Shown: piece after piece, positions 1 through 24,560 of the stretch | Layout: each line of letters starts with the position of its first letter | How positions within the stretch are numbered: position 1 is the stretch's first letter | DNA from: Glandiceps talaboti | Lineage: Eukaryota; Hemichordata; Enteropneusta; Spengelidae | Assembly: GCF_964340395.1 (NCBI RefSeq) | Contig: NC_135570.1 | Coordinates: 15,952,322-16,016,321, forward strand | Length of the DNA stretch: 64,000 bases | Direction: 5' to 3' | Notes under the pieces: generated by a model | Databases searched by the model: none | Told to the model about the DNA's origin: nothing | The model's input: the letters and a program-made list of their open reading frames with translations, nothing else | Position numbers and translations under genes: made by a program

Positions 1-150
1 ATTTAAACTAGACTTGACATGTTGTTACCATTTAAACTAGACTTGACATCTTGTTACCATTTAAACTAGACTTGACATCTTGTTACCATTTAAACTAGAC
101 TTGACATGTTGTTACCGTTTAAACTAGACTGGACATCTTATGTTCATCTA
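1..150. repeat. 29-bp minisatellite
   Basis: Four near-perfect copies of a 29-bp unit beginning ATTTAAACTAGACTTGACAT, then a degenerate fifth. The array runs off the left edge, so its true length is unknown. Confidence 0.9.
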
Positions 151-1534
151 GAAAGTGGTAGCAGTTTTCATACATCATTGTTGTCATCAAAATTATGCTT
201 GTTTAACTTCACAGAATCATTTCACCAAACATGAAGTTTTATAGATTTTCTAGTAAATTCAACATTTTTGTAAGAATTAGTCATATTTATATATTGAGGG
301 ATTTTTAGACATAGAGGTAGCTATTTTGTACAGTATTGTTAGTAAACTTTACAAAAAAACCCTGAAATTTTAGGAAAATTTCTATTCCTCTTTGACTTTC
401 ATATTTCACTTGTCTGGTCTGGTATACATGTACATGTGTAGTGCCTTTTTTTTTTTTGGGGGGGGGGTCTCATAAATCACATACATTACTGCTCAAAAAC
501 CAAAGATTTTATGGCATGTTCCTAGTTACTGGCTAAGTTATTATAGTTAGTGACTCTGAGGCGTATTTTGGTTTACTATTATTGCAAACCAATCTGCCAC
601 ATATATTACTAACATGTATAGTGTTTTCCACTGTGCCTATGTTTTAGAACCTCTGTAACAGACAGGAAAACTATTTAATATTTTGTAAATTCACTATCAA
701 TTATACCATAATGGGTGGAAAACCCTTGTACAATTTGATTTCAAAACAGATAGGTTTTGACTCTGAAGCCTGCAACAAAAATATGTACACATTACCACAG
801 ATTTATAACTACATGCACACATGATGGATGTAGTAAAATGAAATACATCCATGATTGGAGAAAAGAAACCCAACTTTGTTGTTAAGATGTGCAAATCACC
901 AAGCAATAATTATATAACAGTATTTTTTGAGGGTTTAGTAAGATGTGTAAATCACCAAGCAATAATTATATAACAGTAGTTTTTGAGGGTTAATAGTTTA
1001 GACCAAAATAATTCAAACTTTTATGCAAATAATATAAATACAATCTCAGTGACCTGTGAAGGTTGCTAATTAGTCTAAGCCAAAGATTTTTTTTTTTTTT
1101 TATGTTAGAATGTACCTCATTGTCAGAAATAATCTCTTGTGTTCATACTTTGTTCAGGAAAAATCAACCTATTCGTTAAAAGCAAGAAAATAATCCAGGG
1201 TCATTGTACAAATTTTGAAGTGGAGGTCAAAATGATAACAGTATATAGTGGTTTCAGAATCCAATATGGTTGCTGAATATTGTGTTAACCCTATGGGAAA
1301 ATGAAAGTTCAACGATTTCCTCGATGGTGGACCCACAATTTTTATATAACTTCAGAATCACTAGAAGCAAATTTCTATATATAGCAAAGTTTGGAGAGAA
1401 TTAGACAACTTTGATTTTCAATAAATCTCATTTGTGAGGCACATTCTATAATCTCAATCTACAGTCAAAGCCCGACTTCTATCAACTTTTAAGACCAATT
1501 ATTGACAGGGATGGATTTTGAAAATAAAGTACAT
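151..1534. other. Intergenic DNA without recognised gene
   Basis: AT-rich sequence with stop codons in all frames. It contains a 56-bp tandem duplication at 884-995 (sharing AATCACCAAGCAATAATTAT) and homopolymer runs near 450 and 1090. No gene is supported. Confidence 0.6.
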
Positions 1535-1885
1535 AAGGCCTAAAAAAAAATTGTTTGGTTCCAGTTACCTGACCCACCTAGTTTTTCACTGCCGACCCTA
1601 AACTTTTTTTAACGTATTCAAGAAAAAAATAATAAAATTGTGATGTCTCATGAGAAATAGTGGATGCACAAACTGACATCAACTTAAAAAGACAATATAA
1701 AACTGGTCTTCCAATCTGTAATGGCTGTACATCTGATGAAAAGAAACCAATAACACAGAATCCATATGGAAAACAACGGAAAACATAACTACTTGAACTC
1801 ACACATATCAAAAAAAAATCTACCTACCCCACCTATTCTAAAATTGAGTGTAATTGGAACCACATAATTTCTTTTTAGGCCTAAG
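1535..1885 (-). mobile_element. Dispersed family A, copy 1 (MITE-like, about 350 bp)
   Basis: The segment is bounded by inverted AGGCCTAAAAA / TTTTTAGGCCT, with GGTTCC / GGAACC just inside. Its interior is clearly related to 52075-52446 (opposite orientation) and 60971-61369 (same orientation). A shared core reads GGAAAACAACGGAAAACATA. Read on the minus strand, it carries a short open stretch including LYCLF and TISHETSQF. The terminal repeats suggest a non-autonomous DNA transposon; the superfamily is not identifiable. Confidence 0.7.
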
Positions 1886-2306
1886 GTAACAAAAGTGCCT
1901 CTTTTAATGTGATAAAAAGTGCCTAAATATTTCAATTTATATTGAATGATGCTGATCAGTTTGGAGTTACTCTGTTTCCAACACAATGTAACTATTGTTA
2001 GTTGTCCTAAATGACGTGTCGTTCAACTTCTGAATTCACCATGACTTTTTCCAGACGTATTATTATCACATTTACTTTATTTATCATATTGTGCTATTTA
2101 TTTATCTTGACATTTGTGTATGTCATCATTTTGTTCATGGCATGAGAAGTGTGTAAAAACAAATAACAAAATAAAAGAATTGTATTGGTTATGTAGACTA
2201 TTAAAGGTGATTGAATGTTTATGTATACCTCAATGCACACATGGTATATTGGCAGTGTTTCACATAGAAACATACAGGATAGTTACTGGGGGAGAAAAGA
2301 ATGATA

Positions 2307-2396
2307 TACATACATACATACATACATACATACATACATACATACAAACATACATACATACATACATACATACATACATCCATACATGCATATATA
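2307..2396. repeat. (CATA)n microsatellite
   Basis: Tetranucleotide CATA array with a few substitutions. The short ORFs across it are low-complexity artefacts. Confidence 0.95.
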
Positions 2397-2734
2397 CTTG
2401 TACTCCGGCGTGAGTGTTAAATTTCGATTGACAAATGAGGCTATTGACCAATCAGGGAAAAGCGTGAAGGCCGATGTATCAGCAGAGTAGCAAATTTATC
2501 AAATGTCGGTGGCGGGATTTCTGTGTATGAGATCCAATTAATGGCATCCAGGGAAGAGTGATTAGACGCAGACAATGATAACAAAAACATGACCCCTAAC
2601 TTTGACTGAACAGATAAGACTTCCGTTCACAAGTTGAACACTATTTTCGTAATAATAAACATTACCTCAGAGTGTATTTAGAAGGTGAATAAAATACACA
2701 TACTACAACTTGTACTTGCAAGGTAGACGGTGTA

Positions 2735-2948
2735 ATGGCAGGGAGAAAGCAACGGTTTGCTGTTAAGACAGCTGAGGACATATAATACTGTAGTTCAGAA
2801 ACTGACGGCAAGTGTACTGAAAAATACACAGAAATACACAGAAAAAAATACTAGCTCAAGCAAAGTTTGGAATAGTTGGGCCGAGGAGAGGGATGAAGAC
2901 GGAATGGACAAAAAAGTCACAATAATTGTGGACGGTATTGCATTATAG
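2735..2948 (+). pseudogene. Possible broken N-terminus of a crypton-derived / zf-MYM-like protein
   Basis: At 2735 an ATG opens MAGRKQRFAVKTAEDI and stops at once. Shifting frame, 2757-2948 continues with KNTQKYTEKNTSSSKVWNSW followed by AEERDEDG. Together these resemble the conserved start of invertebrate DUF3504/KCTD1-like or ZMYM2-like proteins (R-F-x-V-x-T/S followed by N-T-x-K-x-T and a W-x-x-W-like segment). That comparison is from memory of the family, not a search. The segment sits between imperfect direct repeats sharing ACTACAACTTG and GGTAGACGGT (about 2702-2731 and 2967-2993). It could be chance. Confidence 0.3.
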
Positions 2949-3510
2949 TTTGAATGGTGTATTTTACTACAACTTGCAAGAGGTAGACGGTACTACTATT
3001 GCTTCGTAATACACAACATTTCAAAAGTTTGAATGGTGTATTTCATTTGCATGTAATCAATATGCTGTTTCTTTATGTTAGTCATGTTTAATAGACACAG
3101 ATACACAATTTCGCTGAATGTTGTATTTTTGATGTCAGTAGCCATGTTTTGTTTTATCAGTGGCGAATAAATTTCATATCACTAGGTGCATACACATGAT
3201 GGATGTGATTGTATTGAGTAGTTTGTAGTATGAATGTCCTGCGTAATAATATCAAGCAAATACATAGCGGTATGAAATACTCTGTCCATTGGGATGTAAT
3301 TGCTATTTTCGCTGTGCAACATAGCGATATACGTGTGTGACATTGAATGTTGACACAGGCGTGTATCCAGTTTGTTGACACGCGTCAGCTTCGATTGGAA
3401 GTCACGTTGGTGTCAGGGTGTCTCATCGAAAATCAAAACATAAACAATGAGTGTATGGAGTTTTTCCTGGTAAGAATATGACACCATCGAATTATTAGCC
3501 GGGGTACAAG

Positions 3511-3574
3511 ATAAATGCCATCCGGGCAATACACGCCTCCTACGTCGGCGTGTATTTACCCGGACGGCATTTAT
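3511..3574. repeat. Imperfect palindrome / hairpin
   Basis: Two arms of about 27 bp (3511-3537 and 3547-3574) pair around a 9-base loop: ATAAATGCCATCCGGG on the left, CCCGGACGGCATTTAT on the right, plus ACACGCC/GGCGTGT. It lies just before a (CATA)n array. Confidence 0.8.
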
Positions 3575-3591
3575 TACTTGTGTATGTATAT

Positions 3592-3972
3592 ATATAACAA
3601 AATACATACATACATACATACACACACTAATACATACATACATACATACATACATACATACATACATACATACATACATACCTACATACATACATACACA
3701 CACTAATACATACATACACACATACATACATACCTACCTACCTACCTACATACACACACACACTAATACATACATACATACATACATACATACATACCTA
3801 CATACACACACTAATACATACATACACACACATACATACATACATACATACATACCTACCTACCTACCTACATACATACATACATACACACACTAATAAA
3901 TACATACATACATACATACATACACACAAATACATACATATATACATACATATATACATACATACACATACA
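3592..3972. repeat. Compound (CATA)n array with higher-order units
   Basis: Mostly CATA repeats interrupted by ACACACTAATACATACAT and CCTA runs that recur in a regular order, so parts of the array have duplicated as larger blocks. ORFs within it are artefacts. Confidence 0.9.
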
Positions 3973-4883
3973 TTCTGTATGGTCAAAATAAAATGCTGGA
4001 TTCATGGTATATTTGTATGGACAAGACTTTACTGTCTCGTTTCAACAAAAATATACAAATAGAGGTGCAGTGATTGGAGACTAGAAGAATGATATAATGG
4101 ACATGTTGTAATTGGGATTAAGACTTGGTGAATACAATAATGAAGAAATACATACAGAAAATAGCCAACTCATACATCAATTTGTACTTTGTGGATGGTA
4201 CCAAATACCTTGTTTTACTGCATTTTCCTACAAGCAAAGTACTGATTGTGGACTACATCATTTGGAGTGTATGACTTTCACTCACTTGTCAGGTCATAGT
4301 AATAGAAACAGATTCTTTTTTGTCAACACACGTCAGACGATGGGTTATTTAGCCAAATGCCACAAAGTGAGAACAATTTCTGCTTCTCGTGGTGACCACT
4401 TTAATATTATTAATTGCAAACCTTGTGTTATATTTGGTGTAGTAATGGGTATTTCAATGTCTAATCATCATAAACACTGCCACCTTAGTTGATTTGACCA
4501 TAGTGATTTTGTAAGAGTTTATTTTGGCAGTGCGATCTGATCTAGGAAGTTTCGTCATGCTCGTCAACTATTTAATTTCACTTATTGAACACAGTGCAGC
4601 AATTTTCTTTATGGGTCAATCAATACATTGCCCATTGCTGGAGTTGGGTAGCTGAGTTTAATAAAATATGCAAATTAGATACTTTAATATGTATTGTAGT
4701 ATCTGGGGCATTTAATGAAATATGCAAATTAGATACTTATGTAAAGTAACCATGGAAACAACATGGAAACCAGTCATCATGGAGGCTTATGAAGCTTTTT
4801 TTTCAGACTTCTCGTACAGACAAATTCTTTTGACTTTGCTTGCAGAATAATACACTTGAAATGACTATATGAATGCAATTATT

Positions 4884-4982
4884 CTGACCGGCTGTCAACA
4901 CCAAGAGCTGACCGGCTGTCAACACCAAGAGCTGACCAGCTGTCAACACCAAGAACTGACTGGCTGTCAACACAAAGAGCTG
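4884..4982. repeat. 24-bp minisatellite, 4 copies
   Basis: Tandem CTGACCGGCTGTCAACACCA plus AGAG units, the later copies slightly diverged. Confidence 0.85.
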
Positions 4983-6149
4983 ATCATATTGAAATTAATC
5001 CAGTGTTGTTGATACAATGCAGTACAGAAAACGACAAAAATCCCACAAATGAGTAATTATGACATCAGACATCAGATGGATTCAATAAGTATTTTTTTCC
5101 AATAAAGAAAAAAAAAAGAGTAAAATGTTTGAGTGATAGTTGGCTGGATATAAATGTCTACTCAAGGCATTACGGAACCTGAACTATTTGACATATATAA
5201 TCAGCTCTTGTTTACAAAAGGGTGACAAGTTCAGAATCAAAAGCAATAATGGACATCGTACCACACAATAAAAAGATGACATAATGTAGGGCTTGGAGGG
5301 AATTAGAAACATCCAAATGTAAATCACTGTAATAAATGTCAAATGTTTTTCTGTTCAAATCCCTGTTATTTTCACTTTACAGTCACAACAAAGTCACCAT
5401 GTTTACATACTGTCTCAAAATGCCTTCCACTCATTTTTTTCACATTTTGAGCCAATTTTAACCTTTTTAGTAAGATCAGGTTCTTCCTGATTAAAAATTT
5501 TCGTTTACAAATTTTTTTTGTCTTTGATTTTCTTACGAAACTATTTTTTACGAAACAATATTTACATGTGATTGTTGTCAAGGTAACAAAGGATTTTGCT
5601 AGAAAAACACTTTACATGTCCAAATGAAAATTTCTTGTATGTTCTCATGAGCTTTGTTAAGACTGTAATTGATAATTTCCAAATAAACGGTTAAATGACC
5701 TTTGACATTACGACCCTTGACATAACTCAATCATCCAATCATGATCGAGTTTACATCAATTTTGACAGTTGAACGTAGAAGTATTCACAGACCCACACTG
5801 CCTTTGAACTTAGTCTTCTTCCAATTATTTTAACCTAAATATGTACATGCTCCTGAGAATAGAGGAAATGTGACAAAACTAGTTTATGTACTTTATAGAC
5901 ATTCTCACACTGACTCTACGGATTCTCCTTCAATACATCACAGAAAAATCTAATTATTGGCATTCAAAATTAAAACATGCTGATTGCCATGTAATGTAAT
6001 AGATTTTTTTCAACCAATTTTCAACTGATGAATTTGCACAAGTTTCAATTTGATATGCTATCTGATTGACATGAATTGTGACCATTACAAAATCACCATT
6101 TGCCTAATAAGGAAGTCATGGGATTCATATTAACCAATGATTTGAGTCA

Positions 6150-6335
6150 TATGACAGTGGATTTGCATACTGGCATAACAGCTATTGACCAATCAGTTTG
6201 CCTGAATCATGACACATGACAGCTACTGACCAATCAGATTGCACAAATCATGGTGTGGTGTGATAGCTATTGACAAGTCAGACTGCAAAAATCCTGAAAT
6301 GACAACTGTTGACCAATCAGATTACATTGTGGTCT
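6150..6335. repeat. Degenerate ~42-bp repeat carrying CCAAT boxes
   Basis: Four spaced copies of a block containing ATGACAGCTATTGACCAATC, at about 6180, 6222, 6265 and 6305. Three retain GACCAATCAG, the full NF-Y binding core; the third reads GACAAGTCAG. Possible regulatory relevance is inference. Confidence 0.65.
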
Positions 6336-8022
6336 TAGCTGACTTAATTCCACATTCACTTCATTTGAAAAACCCAAAAGAAGTACAAAATAATTGACAT
6401 AAATTTAACACTCCTTACAAAGATATCCGCCAGAAAAAGCTTTATGGCACAGAACTTTGTTTTCACCCTAGCTAACATTTGTGGCAGTTTCTATGACACC
6501 ATGGAAACATGAAAGAGAAATACTGCAGTCATCAAAACGTTCTCTTAAACTTTGAACTTGAACCTGAAAAGTGGAATGCTATCTCTTTGGAATTCAAATC
6601 CAAAGCCCAACCCAGACCCCCTAAGCTACTTGATTTAAACAACCACTCCAAACACACTGATGGTGTGGTTTTTTGTTTAACATCTAAATTTAACTGCTTT
6701 GATGTCTTTTGCAAATATTAACTAAATTTAAAATCTATTGTATTCCAAATAGATTCAACTACCTGATTTAAAAATTGTAAATTCATGCTTGGACCCCAGT
6801 TTCCATAGTAACAGACTTAAATTGAAAAATTCAGTGTTTTGCTGTATTTCTCTTTCTTGTGTCCATGGTAACGAACAGGGTGGTGATTCTCAAAGACAAC
6901 ATAATTATACAATGTAAACTAGCCTACACTATAATCAAGTACACATCCAAAGAACAGCTACGAGTAAAAGAATACAAGAACTACATTCACAAAATTCACT
7001 TTGGAAAACGGTTTCTTTTACTTTTGTAAAAAGCAAAAACAAGGTAGTTATGCATTTGATTTGAAGAAAGACAGCCACTATACTATACTTACACATCTAT
7101 ATGTACAAAAATACTGGTTTACTCTTACAACTTTCAAAGTCTCTACAACTTTGAATTTGGTCCCTTAGACAACCAAAACCAATCAAATGGTAAAAGATTG
7201 CGACAACCAAAACCAAACAAATTTACTTGGTTGTGTGCATTTTTTACAGTATTCTACCAATGATATAATATCATAATTGGGCAAAGCCCATAAGCTTGCG
7301 CAGGGTAGATTCATTTGTGACTGGCTGCCTGCCTCACGATATTGTAGATAGCGCCATCTGTGTGGAGAATGCATATAGTATATAGAACGTGCATGCATAG
7401 TCACTGCGCCATAATGCATCCTTGGGTAAAACCACCCAAAAAAAATTGCTTAGTATATAGGAGGCACATGAGTACGAGTCATTGAGCCGCTATACCACCG
7501 CTTCGCGAGCTATTAAGGAGTTTACGATACACACCTAGACAACCAACTGAACATACATATTGTTTTTTTCGCATGACATAAAAGAATTCTTCAGGAAATT
7601 CTACAAATAAACCAGTACTTAATACACTACAAATGTGAGTATACTAATATGGCTGCCTTTAATACATGTCAATCATCCTGCTATGTACAAGATTTGTTCA
7701 TGATCATCTAAGTTTACTTGCATTGGCAACAAAATACACACAAAAGTACAGTACTTAAAAAAGAGTGTTACCATGGTAACTCCAAACTATCCATAAAGGA
7801 ATGGTGAGATTTTCCATATAAGGAATACATTCCATATAAGGAATACACTCAAAATAATTCAGATATTCATCTCACAGAAAACAGAGCCACAAGATATTTC
7901 AGATTTTGTAAAGAGGCTTTGAATGATAGTAGAGACCTTAGAGAGACTTAGACTGTTTACAGAGTATAGCAATGTTGACCTAGTCTCATGTCTATCCTGA
8001 TAGTATTTGAATACTGCTAGTT

Positions 8023-8107
8023 CTGGATAGTTCTATCTATGGCCATCATTCCTACAGACCCTTTCTGCTGGATAGTTCTATCTATGGCCATCATTCCTAG
8101 AGACCCT
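8023..8107. repeat. 40-bp direct repeat, 2 copies
   Basis: The block starting CTGGATAGTTCTATCTATGG occurs at 8023-8062 and 8068-8107 with one mismatch. Confidence 0.85.
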
Positions 8108-10459
8108 GATGTATCGACTGCAGATTGCTTTCATTAACTCAGACATTTTTTTTTATCATTAACAAATCTGTCATTGACGTCTTTGAAATATCTGTATTGA
8201 TTGGGGCAGATTGTTTCTGGGAAGTTGTTGACAATAGCGTTATTGTTGGAAATGGTCTTACAGGCAGTTCTGTTTAAATTTGGAGTACTACCAGGACAGA
8301 TATATGGACAGGTAAATATTGATATAGAAAACTATGTCTGTAGTTAGACTAGACGAGGCAGTCTGCAGGCTCAAAATGGACAGTTTGTAGTCGACAGAAC
8401 ACTTCTAAACTTTAAAACACTCATCACAATAAAGTATTCCGATAAAATATTTCTGACACGTGTACAATGTCAGAATAGAAATATTCAAAGATACCATGTT
8501 AACAAATCGGGGCAATACTTTATACTTTTTTCTGTCTTTTCATTCATTTTATAATAAAAAAAGTTCTGAGTACACAGCTGTGCTGTCATAGATTGGTGCA
8601 AGCATTCACATTGAAACTGATGACATTTCAGAGAATTAATACCTTATAACATATTTCAGAGAATGAATTAATACCTTGTAACACAAAATACTTGCAAAGG
8701 GTGGTAAAGAATTATTAGATCACGATATTCAGAATGACCACAGCAGTAAGTTGATGATATTCAATATTTATCAGATGACACTTTAACAAAGTGGTACTGA
8801 GAGTAATACTATTTGAAAATAGCCTATTACAAATACATATCGATGGTTTACTCTGAAATGTCAATTTGAGTGTATCACAGAATTCAAGACTTGAAACCTT
8901 TTTAGAACAACTTGATCATTGCAGTCATTTATTATTTGCAGTATTGTATTGACCAATACAAAAAATTTGCTTATTTGCACGGAACCAAAATTATGTTTGT
9001 GAAACACTTATGGCAAGGAAAGTGCTTTATTTATCTGTTTTTGGATGTGATAATAGTATCATATCAGGTCATGACAAAACATTTGTTTCAAATTTTGTAC
9101 TGACTGAAACAAACTGTGCCGAGACCCATGCTGACTAAGGAGAGCTATATAATTATAGAAAGTTTGGGCCAAATCATGGACATAACAATTAATTTTCAAA
9201 AACTTGCCAACAAGCCATCTTCACACTGTGAAACTACTTTTGCAATGATACTGCATTAGATTTCATTACCATATCATATACTTCCTGGAGGAGTCATTCT
9301 GAGAGAAAGAATGAGAGAAGTGGTCTAGGCTACAATGGAAAGATATACATGTTACTCCACCCTCACTGGCCTGCTCCTAAAAAGTGGTTGGCTGATGTGT
9401 GAGGGCGCTGTCACAGCATACCTTACATTCTTAGCCTGGGCCTACTGCAGGAGTCTTTTATCCAATTAGTTTATATCACACATCGATACTTCATTAAAAT
9501 GAATTGTCTTGCATTCAAAGATAAAAACAGTTAAAACGTTGTAAGTGGCAAACTAATATTTACATAAGGAGACTTTGTCAATAAACCACTTTGTAGAAGA
9601 TACCACAACTAAAATTTCTACTTAAAAGTACTTTATTTTGGAACCAATATGCTGAAGTTAACAAATCCGATAAAAAAAACTTACAAGGTACCATTGAGTT
9701 ATTGTTTTCATGTGTGTTAATTTCAATAATGAAACAAACATCACAAAGAAGCACTAACTCAGCTTTACCTTACAATGCACATAAACTATTGTGTTTCAAT
9801 TTCTTGCATCATGGTCTGACTATCTATTGTATTGTCTGTGCTGTTTCCATGGTAATGGGGTAGAGGTTGATTAGACTTGGCATTGAGGAATACAGCTCAA
9901 CTTGGTGTGAAGCTTTGATAGATAAACCACCCTCAAATTAATGTTGCTTTAGACGTGACAAAACTTAACTCCTTAACAAAAACATTACAAGTCATAAACC
10001 TGGTAAACTGTATTGTTAGATTTCCCACATAAACTATCCTTTTACTAACATATCTTGGACAATTAATTCATTACTTATTCTTCAAAAGTGTACTGTTTAA
10101 TATCAAAGTTGAATTGGCCCTAGCAGGAGATTTCAAATTAATTAATACAATGACTATATTTATCTTGTCTCCTACAATCTTAATTAAACTTCCAAAACAA
10201 TATCACACAATATGATGAACAGTTCAAACTAAACCTACAGTAGACATCGTATCAGATAGAATCTACTTTCTGATTGGTTAAAGAGAAATATAACTAGTCT
10301 TTTGGAATGTGACAACCAATCAATGGGAAGGTAAAGGCAGAGTACTGATATGATTGCATGTCAACAGAATTATTTGTGGTTATTAGAATTATTTGTTCTC
10401 TGTTTTGAGAATTGGACATAAATGTTCTTTTACAGAAAAGTTTGTGAACATGTACATTT

Positions 10460-10540
10460 GCATAACAAAGCTTGTGTGGTTATGTTAATTTTTGTATATA
10501 TGGACATTTGCATAACAAAGCTTCTGTGCTCATGTAAATG
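10460..10540. repeat. Short direct repeat
   Basis: ACATTTGCATAACAAAGCTT occurs at about 10454 and 10503, a pair of diverging tandem copies about 49 bp apart. It lies in AT-rich DNA that may be the CNOT6 3' UTR. Confidence 0.7.
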
Positions 10541-12187
10541 TTTGTTTTTGCATCAAATCAATGGGTAAAACCATTATGGCTTTTAGGGAGAATAGTTGGC
10601 AAGCCGGAATGTTTTCTCACTCATTTTTTGTTTCTTGCAAGTTGTACATGGATTTTGTTTTTCTTGTAATTTTTGTAAATTTCAGCCAAGAGTTAGCCTG
10701 TTAGTATAAATCAACTGAAATACATTAAGAAGTAATTTGATAGTATATTTCATGACAATGAATTTTTCCTGTCTTGATATTATCAAGAGCATTTACAAGT
10801 TCAATGTTTTTGTTCACTTTAATTTTCAACAGTGGAATGCATACTGATTTCCCTCACATATTTCAATTCACTTTTAACTGAGAAATATCACAGCAAACTA
10901 CTTCTTGGTTCTTTCTGTGTTTGTGTATTATTTTGACATGAATAAAATGAGGCATATATTAAGTAGATTTATAATATTGATAAAAAACAATGGCGTTTAA
11001 ATCCAACACAAATGTGATATCTGAAAACAATGGCATTATACTTTTTCTTGGTCCACTACACAATTGCTGATATAAACTTAAAGCTAGAGCCATGGGATGC
11101 ATTTCAGAAAGGAAAGAACTCGTCAAAGTTTTAACATTGGAAAATTCTATTGCTACCAAAATGATATCTTAAGTTTCTTTACAGTACTTGTATCTTTGTT
11201 AGAATTTCAAAACTGGGTACAGAAAATTCTTTGACTGGAATCAATCCTGTTTGTAGTTCTACAAATTGAATCCACATTTCATGAAGATAGCAAAATATAA
11301 TGACTTTAGAACAGCTAGTTTGAAATGATTGTTATGTTTAGATAGGTTTACAATGAGTATTAATTGCATGTTATTTTTTTCCGTATGAAAAGTCACAGAT
11401 ACTAATTACGTAACACTACTATGTGATTACTGCCAGTAGTGGACATCACAAAGATGATGGTGACGTCAATGTTCTCATCCACCTACTATATAGGCCTTGC
11501 TCTCTCTCAATTTCTATTAACTTCTCTATACGGCAAATCATAGAATGTACCAACACTGACAATTTCACACTGATGTATGTTCAATGCCAGTAAGTCAGTG
11601 TCAGGGGATTGAAATATCAGCCAATCCAAACAAAGTATAACAAACAGAAAACTGGCGTAGGGAACTTGCAAACCGGCCATCTTGAATATCCTGAATGGTG
11701 CATCATGGGAAATATGATAAATATGAATTCATCAGTATTGTAGTCAATCTTGTTACATTGTTTGTAACCACAAATAATCTAGTCAGGGTCACCCTTGACC
11801 ACTGTAAGACATTTATGCTGTTGATAGCTCAGATAAGATGTTGAGATAATTCCACAGTCCTTTGCATTTGAGTATACTCAGTCTGGATTGCAAATTCCCT
11901 ATTGATAAGCATCACTCGACATACAGCAAAAACAGTTTCCTGATTAGTGGCTAGTCACATGAATAACATGACTTGTACAACAAAATGTGTATGCTTGCAC
12001 CAAATAAAATCACTTTGTGTTGCCTCATTCCTGCCTCTCAAAAACATTTGTACAGTCTGAAAAATGAGGGTCAAAGTGACAAAAAAATGATACCTGTTTT
12101 AGCCCCTACATACACTGATATAATTATAATATCACAATGTATTCTGATGTACTCTATGTACACAATCTTAAAAACAATACCGGTATG

Positions 12188-23428
<11,241 letters not shown>

Positions 23429-24227
23429 TGTTGCGGCCTTACCTGTTACGAAAAGAAAGGCACTGTGTTAACAATGATACATGGAGTATATATACCAACC
23501 GTCTCTATCCAATGTTCATACTAAGGTTTAGGAAAACCTGTGGCTAGATTTCAATGCCAGGTATCACATAGTAAGTTCCAAGGGATATTCTAGTTATAAC
23601 AAGAGGGACCCTACATGTACAGTACTGTTCTTACAAATTGTAACAAAATCACTGACAACTACTACTATGTTTACATTACTATATTTGGCTCAAGTCCAAA
23701 TAATGTCATTAAAAGTAGGTCACATATTATATGATACAATCATACACACTTCAAAAGTCTACATCCATGACCTTTGTGTGACCCTGGCGTAATGTCAGGT
23801 GCCATTTAAAAAAAAAATTATTGTAAACATGTTGTCACATGTGTAAATGTTATGTTCCTAACTGCAACAATACCTCTTCCAAGAACAAACACTTACATTT
23901 TTATTTGCTCCAAAAGCAAGCCAAGATATTGAACAGATTTCAAATTATCATTTTCATTGAATATTTCTTTTTGTGTGCTTCCAGAAATGCCTGGATGTAT
24001 GCCACACAGACATATTTTTCATATCTACAATGTATGTTGAAGATCAAGGCCAATACAGTCAATATTGTCAACAGGAAGTACACAACTCCTCATAACATGG
24101 TGTGAACAGTTTGAGTTCAATATTTGCGTAAAGTAATAAAACTTTGGAATATTTTCAGTCAAACCCGTCTGATAAACAAAACACAAAGATGACAAGATGA
24201 ATAAGAATGCACATGCTACATGTATGA

Positions 24228-24560
24228 GTACGACCCATCTCCCCTCCCACAAGTTACGTATCAGTAAGACCCACCCCCTCCCACAAGCTACATGAGTACG
24301 ACCCATCTCCCCTCCCACAAGTTACATATCAGTAAGACCCACCCCTCCCACAAGCTACATGAGTACGACCCATCTCCCCTCCCACAAGCTACATGAGTAC
24401 GACCCATCTCCCCTCCCACAAGCTACATGAGTACGACCCATCTCCCCTCCCACAAGTTACGTATCAGTAAGACCCACCCCCTCCCACAAGCTACATGAGT
24501 AAGACCCACCCCTCCCAGAAGTTACGTATGAGTACGACTCACCCCATTCCACAAGCTACA
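24228..24560. repeat. ~32-34-bp minisatellite
   Basis: About nine units of CCCTCCCACAAGCTACATGA plus GTACGACCCATCT, alternating with a CAAGTTACGTATCAGTAAGA variant. It lies in the long 5' intron of CNOT6. Confidence 0.85.

Larger units (their letters stand above)
4000..12187. other. Intergenic DNA, probably including the CNOT6 3' UTR
   Basis: No gene recognised. The proximal part, adjoining the CNOT6 stop at 12188, is probably 3' UTR: vertebrate orthologues have 3' UTRs of several kb, and minus-strand AATAAA signals occur repeatedly, so the end cannot be fixed. Local repeats are listed separately. A 126-codon plus-strand ORF at 4112-4492 has no recognisable features. Confidence 0.5.

Noticed and set aside
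4112-4492. 126-codon plus-strand ORF
   Set aside because: No recognisable domain, no Kozak-like or splice context, and composition like the AT-rich surroundings; probably chance.
7645-7665. YY1-like AATATGGCTGC as a promoter
   Set aside because: Isolated motif without CpG enrichment, an ORF or a donor site nearby.
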